Source: Neobacillus sp. PS3-12
Lineage (GTDB): Bacteria; Bacillota; Bacilli; Bacillales; Cytobacillaceae
Assembly: GCF_030915385.1 (NCBI RefSeq)
Contig: NZ_CP133268.1
Span: forward strand, 3,880,001-3,944,000
Length of the DNA stretch: 64,000 bases
Reading direction: 5' to 3'
The notes below the pieces were generated by a model. It was not told the DNA's origin. It worked only from the letters and a program-made list of their open reading frames with translations, and ran no database searches. Below, in pieces: positions 17,695-27,080 of the stretch. Positions within the stretch are counted from its first letter, which is position 1. Each line of letters begins with the position of its first letter. Both the position numbers and the translations under genes were made by a program.

Positions 17695-19986
17695 TTATGA
17701 CTTAACTTCTTTTTTCAATGGTGCCAAAAAGCGTGAAGACTTCGCTTTTTTGCCTCTTCTTTTTTCAGGAAGGGACAAATATAGTTGTTCTTTTGCTCTT
17801 GTAACCGCCACATATAGAAGTCTTCTTTCTTCCTCAATGGCTGCGTAATCAGCATTGTTTAGAGCATAATCATGCGGAATGCTGCCGTCCACTGTACCAA
17901 TGATATAAACGGTATTGTATTCAAGACCTTTTGCCCGATGTATGGTACTCAAAGTAATGGCATCCGAAAAATGCTTCCGCATGTTTTTGATTTCTTTATT
18001 CATCGAGGACATATGGGAGGCATGGTCTAATAAAGCATTGATGCTGTCAAAATTCTTGGCGGCTACCTTTAAATCCTTAATGTCATCAGAGCCTTTTTCC
18101 AGTTTGCTGGCCTCGTCCCCTCGTTTTTTCAAAAAGTCTTGAAAACCGATTTCTTTTTCGATTGTTTCAATCGCTGCTGAAGGGGATGAATATTTTAATC
18201 TTCGGGTCAAATCAACGACTTTCTTTACTTTCTTTTCTTGAAACTTATGAGTTAATTTTAAGTGGCCCATTGCCTCAAGTATACTGCAGTCATTTAAAAT
18301 GCTGTTTGCCTTGCAATCATTTATTGCGGATTGCTTTAAAAATAAAGATGGGAGGATGTCGCTAAAGGCATGTGTGTCATCTTCATTTAGGCTTAATTTT
18401 AAAAAGGCTAGAATGCTTTTAACAATGCGTCTGTCATAAAAGGATTCAGCATCCGAATCAATGATAAACGGCAGATTCGAATTCGCAAGCCGTTCAAAAA
18501 TCGCTCTCGATCCGGCATGGGTCCGAAATAAAATCGCAAAGTCGGAGGGTAATGCCCCCATTGAAATTTTTTCTTGGATATCGGTTACGATCATCGTTGC
18601 TTCTTCCTCTTCATCATGAGGATAGAACAAAACAGGAGCAACTCCATTTGAAAATTGAGCTTTCATTTTTTTGATTTTACGTGTTTTATTTAACCTGATA
18701 ATTTGGTTCGCTGTCGTGACAATTTCATGTGATGAGCGGTAGTTTTGGTCAAGCGTGATTACTTTTGCATCTGGAAAATCCTCTTCAAATGAAAGTAAAT
18801 AGCCTGGATCACTTCCGCGGAACGAATAGATCGACTGATCATCGTCCCCAACGGCACAGACATTTTGATGTTTACCTGATAAAAGTTTGATCAACTCATA
18901 CTGTACCTTATTAACATCCTGAAATTCATCAATTAAAAAATAGCAAAACCGTTCTTGATACTGTTCAAGTAATTGTGGGGAAGCAAGAAACAGTTGATAG
19001 CAGCCAATTAACATATCATCAAAATCAAACATGTCGGCATTGGCTTTATATTCTTCGTATTTTCGGTATAAAAAAGCTGCCTTTTCATCCCAATCAGAAG
19101 CAGGCTGTACTTCGTGAGGCAAGATCAATGAGTTTTTCCAAAATCCGATTTGCTGTAAGGCCAAATCATAGGCAAATTCTTTTTCACTCAAGTCAATCTC
19201 TTTACCGGCTTCTTTTAGAATCTTGTCGCGCTGCCATTCTTTCTTCAATAATCTGTCAGTATTCCATTTATCACGAGCGTGGAATAAAAGAATCCGATAA
19301 AAAATGCTATGGAAGGTTCCGGTGACAAGCTGACTGACCTTTGCTTTATTCATTTGAGGGTAGGTGAGTAAGCGGCTTTTCATTTCATTCGCTGCTTTTG
19401 AAGTAAACGTGACAAGCATAATGGATCGCGGGTCAATATTATTATTTTCAAGCATATAAGCCGTCCTAGCGGTTAATACTCTCGTTTTTCCACTGCCAGC
19501 TCCCGCAAGAACTAAAAGGGCTCCCTCTGTTCGCATGACGGCGGCAGATTGGCTTTCGTCCAACTGCACACCAAATTCTTCTAAATTTTTAAGGTATATT
19601 GGTTGATTAATTTTTAGGGCTGGCATATTTTTAAGGGAGAAGGGTATTTCCGAAGTAATCATTTTCTTCTTAATAAAAACTGTGTTTGGTTTTGGCTCCT
19701 CGACGATCGTTCTTCCTTTTGGCATTCGAAAACCATTCTGCTCAATAAAGTGCTCTTTTACTTCCTCAGAGCGGAGTATCGGCATGACATCCTGGCATTC
19801 TTTTTCAACAGAATTGATATGGAAAAAGTGGGGGGAATTGTTAATCCCTAGATACAAACGAACCTTTTCCTGGCAAGCAGGACAGGAAAGTTCACCGTTT
19901 TTCCCCGCGTTGTATATTTTTTGAAAATCTTCTCGGTCCAATTGTTCAATTGAAATCAACTGGTTTTGATAATGTGCTGTTTTCAT
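17695..19986 (-). CDS. yjcD: UvrD/Rep-family DNA helicase YjcD
   Basis: 763 residues, superfamily 1A helicase. Walker A LVLAGAGSGKTRVLTAR is near residue 165, Walker B FLIDEFQDVNKVQY and motif III AVGDDDQSIYSFRGSDP follow, and the C-terminal motifs STIHRAKGLEYNTVYIIG and EEERRLLYVAVTRAKEQL are intact. The first 110 residues are not part of the helicase: they carry SCPACQEKVRLYLG and HFFH, like the N-terminal zinc module of CoiA. Start at 19986 follows GAGGG. Probably acts on DNA repair or recombination intermediates. Confidence 0.9.
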   Translation of the reverse strand: MKTAHYQNQLISIEQLDREDFQKIYNAGKNGELSCPACQEKVRLYLGINNSPHFFHINSVEKECQDVMPILRSEEVKEHFIEQNGFRMPKGRTIVEEPKPNTVFIKKKMITSEIPFSLKNMPALKINQPIYLKNLEEFGVQLDESQSAAVMRTEGALLVLAGAGSGKTRVLTARTAYMLENNNIDPRSIMLVTFTSKAANEMKSRLLTYPQMNKAKVSQLVTGTFHSIFYRILLFHARDKWNTDRLLKKEWQRDKILKEAGKEIDLSEKEFAYDLALQQIGFWKNSLILPHEVQPASDWDEKAAFLYRKYEEYKANADMFDFDDMLIGCYQLFLASPQLLEQYQERFCYFLIDEFQDVNKVQYELIKLLSGKHQNVCAVGDDDQSIYSFRGSDPGYLLSFEEDFPDAKVITLDQNYRSSHEIVTTANQIIRLNKTRKIKKMKAQFSNGVAPVLFYPHDEEEEATMIVTDIQEKISMGALPSDFAILFRTHAGSRAIFERLANSNLPFIIDSDAESFYDRRIVKSILAFLKLSLNEDDTHAFSDILPSLFLKQSAINDCKANSILNDCSILEAMGHLKLTHKFQEKKVKKVVDLTRRLKYSSPSAAIETIEKEIGFQDFLKKRGDEASKLEKGSDDIKDLKVAAKNFDSINALLDHASHMSSMNKEIKNMRKHFSDAITLSTIHRAKGLEYNTVYIIGTVDGSIPHDYALNNADYAAIEEERRLLYVAVTRAKEQLYLSLPEKRRGKKAKSSRFLAPLKKEVKS

Positions 19987-20103
19987 ATTTTCCCTCATCT
20001 ATGATTGTGAAATCCGATAGATTCTATCTTACCATATTTGAAAGAGTAGTAGGTTTGCTTTTTAGGAATTAAAAATATTGGCAGATGGGAAGGAGTGTTT
20101 AGA

Positions 20104-20346
20104 ATGGGATATTTGCTACCGATTCAATACACCCAATATCAAGAATATCAAAATCGAATTAAACGGGTGAAAACCAATGAGTTTCGAACCAAAAGTGTTG
20201 ATCAAGTGAAGAGAATTTATTTAGCACAAAAAAATAAATTTGCGGTACATCTTCCAAAAAATAAGGTTACAAGGAACATGGCGGTAGCGGAAAAGGTATA
20301 TGCTGATTTGACAGGGATAGGCAGGAATTTTGACGAGAGTATTTAA
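20104..20346 (+). CDS. Conserved small hypothetical protein (80 aa)
   Basis: Starts MGYLLPIQYTQYQEY with GGAAGGAGTG before the ATG at 20104. Very basic, no membrane segment. Tyr/Gln-rich N-terminus followed by KSVDQVKRIYLAQKNKF. Its place between yjcD and yjcF suggests a conserved Bacillus gene, but I cannot assign a function. Confidence 0.65.
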   Translation: MGYLLPIQYTQYQEYQNRIKRVKTNEFRTKSVDQVKRIYLAQKNKFAVHLPKNKVTRNMAVAEKVYADLTGIGRNFDESI

Positions 20347-20382
20347 AAAAACACTTGACCTTAATGGGACAAGTGTTTTTTT
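20346..20382. terminator. Bidirectional terminator between convergent genes
   Basis: AAAAAACACTTG and CAAGTGTTTTTTT arms around a 12-base loop; serves the gene ending at 20346 and, on the minus strand, yjcF. Confidence 0.85.
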
Positions 20383-20386
20383 CGTT

Positions 20387-20845
20387 CTAGGCTTCTGCCT
20401 TTATACTTTGAAGTTCGTCAATAAGTGTATGTTTAACCATTGTTTTATGAGGAATGCCGGCATCCAAAAATTCTTCTGAAACGACTTCATAGCCAAGTCC
20501 AGCGTAAAAGGGAATCGCATGAGTTTGCGCATTTAACTTTAATTTTCTCAAGCCCTTTTCAGTCGCAAATTTTTCAATTCCAGTCATAATCATTTTACCT
20601 GCACCCGTTTTTCGGTACTGTTTTAAAACACAAATTCTTTCTACTTTTCCGTAACCATCAACAATTCTAAATCGGCCTGCACCCACAGGTGTACTTTCAT
20701 CATATAAAACGAAATGGGTTGCCTCTTTTTCGTACTGATCAATTTCTTCTTCCATTGGAACATTTTGCTCATCCACGAATACGGTTGTTCGAACCGAGTA
20801 TGCTTCTTTTAATTCTTTTTCATTTTCGACAATCTTTAAGTTCAC
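20387..20845 (-). CDS. yjcF: GNAT N-acetyltransferase YjcF
   Basis: About 152 residues. GNAT fold: VRTTVFVDEQNVP, then the acetyl-CoA loop RICVLKQYRKTGAGKMIMTGIEKFA, and LNAQTHAIPFYAGLGYEVVSEEF. I place the start at the GTG at 20845, which follows GGAAAGGAAG and lies four bases after the yjcG stop; longer in-frame starts lie inside yjcG. Substrate unknown. Confidence 0.85.
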   Translation of the reverse strand: MNLKIVENEKELKEAYSVRTTVFVDEQNVPMEEEIDQYEKEATHFVLYDESTPVGAGRFRIVDGYGKVERICVLKQYRKTGAGKMIMTGIEKFATEKGLRKLKLNAQTHAIPFYAGLGYEVVSEEFLDAGIPHKTMVKHTLIDELQSIKAEA

Positions 20846-20849
20846 TTTT

Positions 20850-21365
20850 CTATGCTTCCTTTCCAAGTCTGAATGTTTCATATACTGTCCATGATCCATT
20901 TTCTAACTGGTAAAGAAGATGGAAGCGGTCGACTGTTTCTTCATGTTCTGCTTTCAACATGCGCAATGAACCGTAGACATCAGAATGCTCATCATCTGAT
21001 AGCTTCTGACCAATTGTGATATGGGGGACAAATGAATATTCTAAATTTTGCTCGCTAAATGATTGGTTGATTTCATTATAAAGCCCATCCAGCTCGGGAG
21101 TGGAGCTTACCTTAAAATAAATTACATTATTGACTGGCTTAAATGAACTAATTTTTGTTGTTTGCAATGTAAAGGGTTCGTAGTTTTTTGCCAGTGCATG
21201 CAGTTTTTCAGTAAATGGTTTAATCTCGCTTTCTGTCGCTTCAAACGGATTTTTTAAAGTCATATGCGGGGGAATCAATGAATAATGCGGGTCATAACGT
21301 TTACGATACGAATTTGCTAGATCTTGAAGTGATTTAGACGGAAAAACTACAACACCATATTTCAT
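20850..21365 (-). CDS. yjcG: 2'-5' RNA ligase-family 2H phosphoesterase YjcG
   Basis: 171 residues. Two HxT motifs of the 2H phosphoesterase fold: [10 protein letters not shown] near residue 35 and [10 protein letters not shown] near residue 115. Start at 21365 with GGAGG upstream. Members act on cyclic phosphates or 2'-5' bonds in RNA. Operon yjcH-yjcG-yjcF on the minus strand, as in B. subtilis. Confidence 0.88.
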   Translation of the reverse strand: MKYGVVVFPSKSLQDLANSYRKRYDPHYSLIPPHMTLKNPFEATESEIKPFTEKLHALAKNYEPFTLQTTKISSFKPVNNVIYFKVSSTPELDGLYNEINQSFSEQNLEYSFVPHITIGQKLSDDEHSDVYGSLRMLKAEHEETVDRFHLLYQLENGSWTVYETFRLGKEA

Positions 21366-21496
21366 ATATATACCTCCAGTTGTTAAATAATTGAGTGAAA
21401 GCTCTAAGTCTGACCAAATGAAAAATTGCAGTTTCTTCTGAATGTTTTTAATTATACCAAGTTTTCTTTGTTTAAGAAATACCACAGATTCAAGTG

Positions 21497-22225
21497 TCAG
21501 CTGCGAAACATCAAAGATAGGGCTCGCATTAAATCTGGTTGCCAATAGGTCCATGAATGATCCCCATAAAATTCTTCATAAAAGTATGTAAATGATCTTT
21601 CCAAACACAGTTTAGACATCTCCCGATTTGGGATGAGAAAATTTTGAATTCGTCCGTCAGTTGTATTCACTTCTGTTTCATTATTTCCAACAACATGATA
21701 AATATCTAGCAGTTCGGGCTTTGAAAAACTTTTTATTTTTTCAAGCACAACGTCATTAACAAAAGGGGATTGCAGCAGCACTTTGCCAAACGTATATGGA
21801 TATTGGAGTGCGGTTAATAAGGAAATCGATGCTCCAAGTGAATCACCAATTAAGGCCCGTGTTGACCCCATTTGGTATGTTGGAAATTCATGATCTAAAA
21901 AACCTACTAATTCATGGGCTAAAAAGCGAGTATAGGCCTGATGCTGCTCACCATCTGGATGATATTTTTTTCTTCTATCTTCTACATTTTTATAAGGAAT
22001 TCCCACAACTAGGATATTCTCGATTTCTCGTTTGTGCAAAAGCTCATCGACAAAGCGTCCGATACGTCCGAGCTGAAAATAATCCTGCCCATCTTGGGCA
22101 ATTAACAGGGAGTATTTATATAGAGGAGAATAGTTAGCGGGCAGGTAAATAAGAATTTCAAGTTCTTCCCCTAGTTCTTTGCTTTTAAAGAGAAGTTCTT
22201 TGACTGTTCCTTTCGGATAATTCAT
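21497..22225 (-). CDS. yjcH: Putative esterase YjcH (esterase D/Fes-like)
   Basis: 242 residues of the alpha/beta hydrolase fold. The nucleophile elbow is GDSLGAS (near residue 132), the oxyanion region [11 protein letters not shown] is near the start, and the catalytic histidine is probably in [12 protein letters not shown]. Related to enterochelin esterase/YbbA. First gene of the yjcHGF cluster. Start at ATG 22225 follows AGGTG. Confidence 0.85.
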   Translation of the reverse strand: MNYPKGTVKELLFKSKELGEELEILIYLPANYSPLYKYSLLIAQDGQDYFQLGRIGRFVDELLHKREIENILVVGIPYKNVEDRRKKYHPDGEQHQAYTRFLAHELVGFLDHEFPTYQMGSTRALIGDSLGASISLLTALQYPYTFGKVLLQSPFVNDVVLEKIKSFSKPELLDIYHVVGNNETEVNTTDGRIQNFLIPNREMSKLCLERSFTYFYEEFYGDHSWTYWQPDLMRALSLMFRS

Positions 22226-22330
22226 TCGTCCCACGCACCTTTCGTTTATTTGGATTTTATCACAAAAGTTGACGGAAGGCTTTGTATGGAGGATTTAGTG
22301 GCAGAACGATGAGGATGGATGTGTCCGTCA

Positions 22331-22552
22331 TTAGTGCAAAAGATGATTGGAGCATGAATCCGGCATGATGGAAAGGATGTTATCTACCCGAAAAGTCCGC
22401 ATTTGTTTTCGAAGCAGACAATAAGCCCGAATATACTCATCATTAATTTCTTTTACAATCAGCTTCCGCTGTGAAAACTGGTGATCCTCAGAAAGATAGA
22501 TAATTTCCAAAGGAAGATTTTCATTTTTTGACCTCATAAAAAGGTTGTTCAT
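22331..22552 (-). CDS. Small WYL-like domain protein, predicted SOS-controlled
   Basis: 73 residues. The segment LEIIYLSEDHQFSQRKLIVKEI ... YIRAYCLLRKQMRTFRVDNILSI follows the pattern of the WYL fold (a basic-aromatic beta domain that binds nucleotides or nucleic acid), reduced to its core. GGAGT ribosome binding site before ATG 22552. The promoter overlaps a LexA-like box identical in layout to that of the yolD-like gene at 48492, so it is probably damage-inducible. Confidence 0.7.
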   Translation of the reverse strand: MNNLFMRSKNENLPLEIIYLSEDHQFSQRKLIVKEINDEYIRAYCLLRKQMRTFRVDNILSIMPDSCSNHLLH

Positions 22553-22580
22553 GATTCTTCACTCCTTTCTTTATATCCCT

Positions 22581-22602
22581 ATTATATACGAATGTACGTT
22601 CT
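22581..22602 (-). promoter_or_regulatory. LexA box and -10 element of the WYL-like gene
   Basis: Read on the minus strand: GAACGTACATTCG, directly followed by TATATAAT. This matches the Gram-positive LexA site GAACNNNNGTTC with one mismatch and overlaps the promoter. The same arrangement occurs at 48448-48468. Confidence 0.7.
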
Positions 22603-22680
22603 TTATTCAAGTTAAAAGGAAACAAATGTTCTGTTTTGGCGAATTTATTTTTTGAAAAAGGTGTGGTTTAATATCTGATA

Positions 22681-22709
22681 TTGACATTACATGAAAATCA
22701 TATTATATT
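22681..22709 (+). promoter_or_regulatory. Sigma-A promoter for tRNA-Val
   Basis: TTGACA at 22681-22686 and TATATT at 22704-22709, spacer exactly 17 bases; the tRNA starts 56 bases further on. Confidence 0.75.
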
Positions 22710-22765
22710 AATAAATGTCCTCACTATTTTGAGTTAAGTGAGACAAACATAAATCTTTATAAAAC

Positions 22766-22838
22766 GATCTGTTAGCTCAGTTGGGAGAGCATCACCTTGA
22801 CAGGGTGGGGGTCACAGGTTCAAGCCCTGTACAGGTCA
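22766..22838 (+). tRNA. trnV: tRNA-Val (anticodon GAC)
   Basis: 73-nt cloverleaf without encoded CCA. Acceptor GATCTGT pairs with ACAGGTC, D arm GCTC/GAGC, anticodon loop TTGACAG with GAC, T arm with GGTTCAAGCC. The adjacent tyrosine integrase reading towards its 3' end makes this tRNA the likely attachment site of a genomic island. Confidence 0.93.
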
Positions 22839-22884
22839 TTGGGTGCCAAACCCGTAGAACCCTTCGGAACAAAGGGTTCTTAGA

Positions 22885-22917
22885 AAAAAGACTGCTTCTT
22901 CGGAAGTGGTCTTTTTT
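22885..22917 (+). terminator. Terminator downstream of tRNA-Val
   Basis: AAAAGACTGCTTC, TTCG loop, GAAGTGGTCTTTTTT. A second hairpin (AGAACCCTT/AAGGGTTCT) precedes it at about 22857-22881. Confidence 0.85.
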
Positions 22918-22952
22918 ACTGGATTTTTCTCGTGGCATCCATTTGGCAACAT

Positions 22953-24068
22953 TTATTGCGATTCCCCAAAAATTGTTTGATCAAGACGATTAGATGCATC
23001 ATGCTGCATGTTTGGAAGTAAATGTCCGTAAGTATCCATTGTCGTACTAATCTTGTTATGTCCAAGCCTTTCTGCAATTAATTTCATTGGTTCATTTTGT
23101 GCAATCATTAGTGAAGCATGTGTATGCCGCAAATCATGAAAGCGTATATGCGGAAGTTCAGCTTTTTTTGTTAATGATTCAAAGACTCTGGTGAGGTTGC
23201 GGTGGTGGTATGGTGCACCATTCCGAGCTCGAAAGACCAAATCGAGATCCTTATATACTGGTTCATAGCCTTCTTTTTCAATGTCTTGTTGTTCTTGGTA
23301 GGCAAGTAATACCTGTTTTGTGGATTTCGAGAACGTAACTGAGCGTACACTGCTTCGCGTTTTTGCTCCTTTTTTGATTGTTTTTCCATCCTGCTCTAGT
23401 GTTTGTGTAACGTAGAGCACTTGCTTTTCGAGGTCAATATCCTTCCAACGCAATCCAAGAAGCTCTCCTTTTCGTAAACCAGTCATGATAGCCAGGTGGA
23501 AGATAAAATATAACCTGTGATTCTTGGAACAATTCAAGAAATGTTGAATTTGATTGACGGTCCATATTTTCATCTCTTTTGGTGATACTTTAGGCTTTTC
23601 AATTTTGCTTGCTGGGTTGCTTGGTATATCACCAATTTTGACAGCATCATTGAGACAAACATTAACAATGTTAAATGTTCTTTTAATGGTAGCTTCAGCT
23701 AATCCTTTATCATGCATTTTTAAAATGAATTTTTGGATATGCATTGGCTTTAAATAGGATAATTCAATGTTACCTAAAACTGGCAGGATGTTATTCTTGA
23801 TGCTTCCGGTATATAGTGAGATTGTATTGTTACTCAAGGATAATTTCTTTATTGAAAACCAATCTTTGATATATTGTTTGAATGGTATCTTTTTTGATTC
23901 AACATATGTGCCATCACTAAATTGGACTTCTAGTTTTCTTAATGCATCGGTTGCATCTTTTTTTGTTTTAAAGCCACGCTTCCTTTTTTGTTTCCTCTTA
24001 CCATAATCATCGTAATAATTAAAAACGTAAAACCATGTTTTCTGTTCGTCATCTCTGTAAACCGGCAT
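22953..24068 (-). CDS. int: Site-specific tyrosine integrase (phage/ICE type)
   Basis: 371 residues with three parts: an N-terminal AP2-like arm-binding domain (WFYVFNYYDDYGKRKQ...GFKTKKDA), a SAM-like core-binding domain (about 60-160) and a catalytic domain. The catalytic residues are R in TGLRKGELLGL, HDLRH, the GH in RLGHNKISTT, and the nucleophile Y in TMDTYGHLLP. Start at 24068 follows GGAGG. It lies 115 bases from the tRNA-Val 3' end and points towards it, as expected for an island integrase. No excisionase or repressor is next to it. Confidence 0.92.
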   Translation of the reverse strand: MPVYRDDEQKTWFYVFNYYDDYGKRKQKRKRGFKTKKDATDALRKLEVQFSDGTYVESKKIPFKQYIKDWFSIKKLSLSNNTISLYTGSIKNNILPVLGNIELSYLKPMHIQKFILKMHDKGLAEATIKRTFNIVNVCLNDAVKIGDIPSNPASKIEKPKVSPKEMKIWTVNQIQHFLNCSKNHRLYFIFHLAIMTGLRKGELLGLRWKDIDLEKQVLYVTQTLEQDGKTIKKGAKTRSSVRSVTFSKSTKQVLLAYQEQQDIEKEGYEPVYKDLDLVFRARNGAPYHHRNLTRVFESLTKKAELPHIRFHDLRHTHASLMIAQNEPMKLIAERLGHNKISTTMDTYGHLLPNMQHDASNRLDQTIFGESQ

Positions 24069-24131
24069 TCTATTTTCCTCCTGAAATTCGTCACCCCTTT
24101 TAGATTTGTTACCGATAATTTCATAGTACAA

Positions 24132-24614
24132 TGAAACAATCTATTTGTAATCTAGGGTGCCTAAAAATAATTGTAGATAGTTAAATGGTTAGTTTGTTAG
24201 CTTCTAGTTATCTTTTATTCTTTTATTTTACATATCAGATATATTGAAATCGAACTAGTATAAGAATATAAAACAACGAGCTTGGATTGGTCCATGGATA
24301 AAAAATAGTTAATAATGATTTTTCCATAGAATTGCTCCTAATATCTTTGAATTACTTCTTTTTTGGAATTTTCAGTACCCTTATAGGAAAAAAAGTCTAA
24401 AAAAAATTCTGGGAGGTAGTTGGTTACCATTACCCTTCGGTTGTCGAAGTTCGATGCCCTACCCCCTATATTAGTAGTGTTCTAAAAAACATGTATGCAA
24501 TTTTAGTTGTTGATGGCTTACAAAATGGAATAGTTGGTTAGTGGGTACGTATAAAATTGGAAGAATCTGTCCAAGTTACATTCATGTAAAGAATCTTGGA
24601 AGGAAGGCGCCAAC
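24132..24614. other. Non-coding gap upstream of the integrase
   Basis: AT-rich, no ORF with a ribosome binding site. A stretch at 24415-24480 is clearly GC-richer than its surroundings and contains GGTTACCATTACC, but I recognise no RNA family. It holds the promoters of the two divergent genes. Confidence 0.4.
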
Positions 24615-26321
24615 ATGAAACGAATGAATCATACCACACCTATTGGCATTGTTTTTAAACAACATAACATTAAGTACCAAGTAGTGGAGGCGTCCGTGAA
24701 TCTTGATGAGGTTTACCGGATGGACGCTGATTCAATAGGGAAACCTTATTATCAATTACGAGGCACCTTTACGTGTGAATCCTGCGGTGAGGACACGGAA
24801 CGCCAGGTGTTGCATATTTATTATAAGGTGCAAAAAGAAAAAATGCCTTACGTTCTTTGTGACTCCTGCATACATCAAAGCTTTGTACATACGAGCAGGC
24901 TGGCGGCGAATAAAAGGTGGAAAGAAACGGGCTTTATGCGTCTAGTGGATAGACTGGATGATCTGGGGGAGTACTGGGATTATGAAAAGAATACCCTGAA
25001 TCTAGACGAAATTATGTTAAAGGACGTGACCGGAAAGGAAGGCCGTTATCAGTATACATCAGTCCACCTCTACTGTTATCTATGTGAAGGGGAATGTGAA
25101 AGATCGTTACGAACTATAATGAACAATAAGTCTAATACCGGCCATTCGTGGGTGCTATGCGATGAGTGTAAAAGCCGGTCTCGAACTTCTAAAGGGGAGA
25201 TTTTGGGGCTGCTGATATCGGAGTATTGCTCCGTGAAGTTTGGGCTCGCTTATGAGTTCCAATATGGAAGAGAGGGCCTTGTAAGTAGGGAAGGCAATCC
25301 GCTCGCGTTTGATTTTGCATTTTTTACTTTTGTAGAAGCTTTATCCTTTATAGTTGAAATCCAGGGAGGTCTGCACACGGAGAAGCATTTTGCGGAATCA
25401 GAAGAGGATTTCCAAAAACGCATAGAACGGGATATAATCAAACGTGATTATTGCCGGGAACATCACCTGGAACTAGTGGAGATGGACTACCGTTTTCCTA
25501 GCAAAAAGGAGCTGCGGCGGCTCCAGTCTGTATTTACGCAATTGCTGATAGACCACGGATTGATTCCGGATACCCCCAACATCCAGGATTTTTCGGAATA
25601 TGCCTTTTATATCACACTCGAGTATCAAAAGCTGAACGCGAACTCGATAACCATCAAGAAGCTGGTGTCATATGTAATGGAAGGTAAACGGATCGGTGAT
25701 TTAACCGATATCGAGTTGATCCGTAAACTTTTCTTGTCCGACAAACAGACGAAGACTGCATATAACCGTGCTATTTTACCTGAAGTCACTTATCTTCTGA
25801 AGGATACGAAGCATTCTATAAAGGAAATATCCCAGATTACCAAGATGTCAAATTCCGTGATACGTCGTATTAACATTGGAGAAATTTACTCCGAGCATAC
25901 ACATGCATCCAAAGAAGAACCATTAAAGAAAATGAAAAGATCCCGGATTGACGAAAGTACCGTTTTGGGCATTGTAAAGGACTTAAAGGAAACTGAGCTC
26001 TCATTCCGAGAAATCGGGAAAAAGAGGGGAGTGTCGGAGTCAGTGCCAAAAGCTATTAATGACGGCAGAAGATACACGCAGTACTCTGGAGCATCAATTG
26101 AACTTCCAATTCGCCCGCCCCAACGGAAAGGGAAACAGCTGGTGCTTGCCATTGTGGAATTACTGCGGAGTACAACTTGGACCCAGGATCAAATTGCTGA
26201 TTATGCAGGTGTTAGCAAAGCCGTCGTCCAAAAGATCAACACCGGATATAATCACAGCGAGATCACTGGTGCATCCAGCCAGGAGCCGATAAGGAAAAAG
26301 CAAAAGCTTAGAAACCAGTGA
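24615..26321 (+). CDS. Zinc-finger / PD-(D/E)xK-like nuclease / triple HTH protein
   Basis: 568 residues, no named family recognised. Two zinc fingers of the same pattern: C54xxC57...C82xxC85 and C154xxC157...C182xxC185. Residues about 190-310 look like a PD-(D/E)xK-type nuclease: E195, D233 (LAFDFAF), E248-x-Q250 (IVEIQGGLH), then DIIKRDYCREHHLELVEMDY. Residues about 390-565 hold three HTH repeats of about 55 residues, each closing with an IN-G-x-Y-S-x-x-TGAS-x-EP-like motif. This recalls homing endonucleases with DNA-binding repeats. GC content is higher than its neighbours, suggesting separate transfer. Confidence 0.6.
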   Translation: MKRMNHTTPIGIVFKQHNIKYQVVEASVNLDEVYRMDADSIGKPYYQLRGTFTCESCGEDTERQVLHIYYKVQKEKMPYVLCDSCIHQSFVHTSRLAANKRWKETGFMRLVDRLDDLGEYWDYEKNTLNLDEIMLKDVTGKEGRYQYTSVHLYCYLCEGECERSLRTIMNNKSNTGHSWVLCDECKSRSRTSKGEILGLLISEYCSVKFGLAYEFQYGREGLVSREGNPLAFDFAFFTFVEALSFIVEIQGGLHTEKHFAESEEDFQKRIERDIIKRDYCREHHLELVEMDYRFPSKKELRRLQSVFTQLLIDHGLIPDTPNIQDFSEYAFYITLEYQKLNANSITIKKLVSYVMEGKRIGDLTDIELIRKLFLSDKQTKTAYNRAILPEVTYLLKDTKHSIKEISQITKMSNSVIRRINIGEIYSEHTHASKEEPLKKMKRSRIDESTVLGIVKDLKETELSFREIGKKRGVSESVPKAINDGRRYTQYSGASIELPIRPPQRKGKQLVLAIVELLRSTTWTQDQIADYAGVSKAVVQKINTGYNHSEITGASSQEPIRKKQKLRNQ

Positions 26322-26548
26322 TAAGCTATATTAGTTTCAATTTCTTCAAAGCTTTTACACATAGAGCTATATCGAAGGTATACCTGATGAAAGCCATCTT
26401 AATTAATACACGACAGGGTTAATACTAGGACGGCATTGTTCTGATGAATATATATTTTTAACGAGAGGATAGATAAATCAAAAACCTTTAGCAATTATAC
26501 AAAAAGACTATAGACAAACTCGATTTTTTTCGAATTGTCGACAGTCTG

Positions 26549-26570
26549 AAAGCACCCAAATGGGTGCTTT
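26549..26570. terminator. Hairpin terminator
   Basis: AAAGCACCC and GGGTGCTTT arms with a short AAAT loop; lies between the 568-aa gene and the convergent gene at 26613. Confidence 0.6.
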
Positions 26571-26612
26571 GATTATTTCTACAGCATTTAACTCTTTTTT
26601 GTCGAATCTATC

Positions 26613-27080
26613 CTAAACAAAGGATAATTCGTGGTTAGCCGGATATTCAAGATTCATGCCAAATAAAATACTTTTCATATCATTTGAATTTTTGACAGAG
26701 TTGGCCCAAATTCTAAAAAATACATTTGGCATTTGGAATGTTGGAATTATGTTAATAGCAAATAAATCATTGTCTTTTTCAATAGTATAATTGGCTTTAT
26801 CTCTACTAATATTTGTTGACAGATGAATATAATACGAGTTTTCTTCGGTATATGCTGTATTAAGATCAAGAACTGCAATGTATTTTAAATTATTAATATC
26901 ATAATTGCGTTGAAAGTAATTTATAAATTCATCAAGTTCCTCTTGCACATTGTTTCCAGATGTTAATTTTAGTGTTATAAGTGTATTAAATTCTTGTGAA
27001 CCAAAATTGTAAAGATACACTGTTTGTGTATAAAGTATTCTATTTATAGCATCATGAATAAGATTGGTTAGTTTTTTCAT
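26613..27080 (-). CDS. Hypothetical protein (155 aa)
   Basis: No recognised domain. Predicted alpha/beta composition, with an N-terminal amphipathic helix (LTNLIHDAINRILY) and strands rich in Asn and Tyr; no signal peptide or membrane helix. A reasonable ribosome binding site (GGAG) precedes the ATG. Base composition is like the surrounding AT-rich island. Confidence 0.55.
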   Translation of the reverse strand: MKKLTNLIHDAINRILYTQTVYLYNFGSQEFNTLITLKLTSGNNVQEELDEFINYFQRNYDINNLKYIAVLDLNTAYTEENSYYIHLSTNISRDKANYTIEKDNDLFAINIIPTFQMPNVFFRIWANSVKNSNDMKSILFGMNLEYPANHELSFV

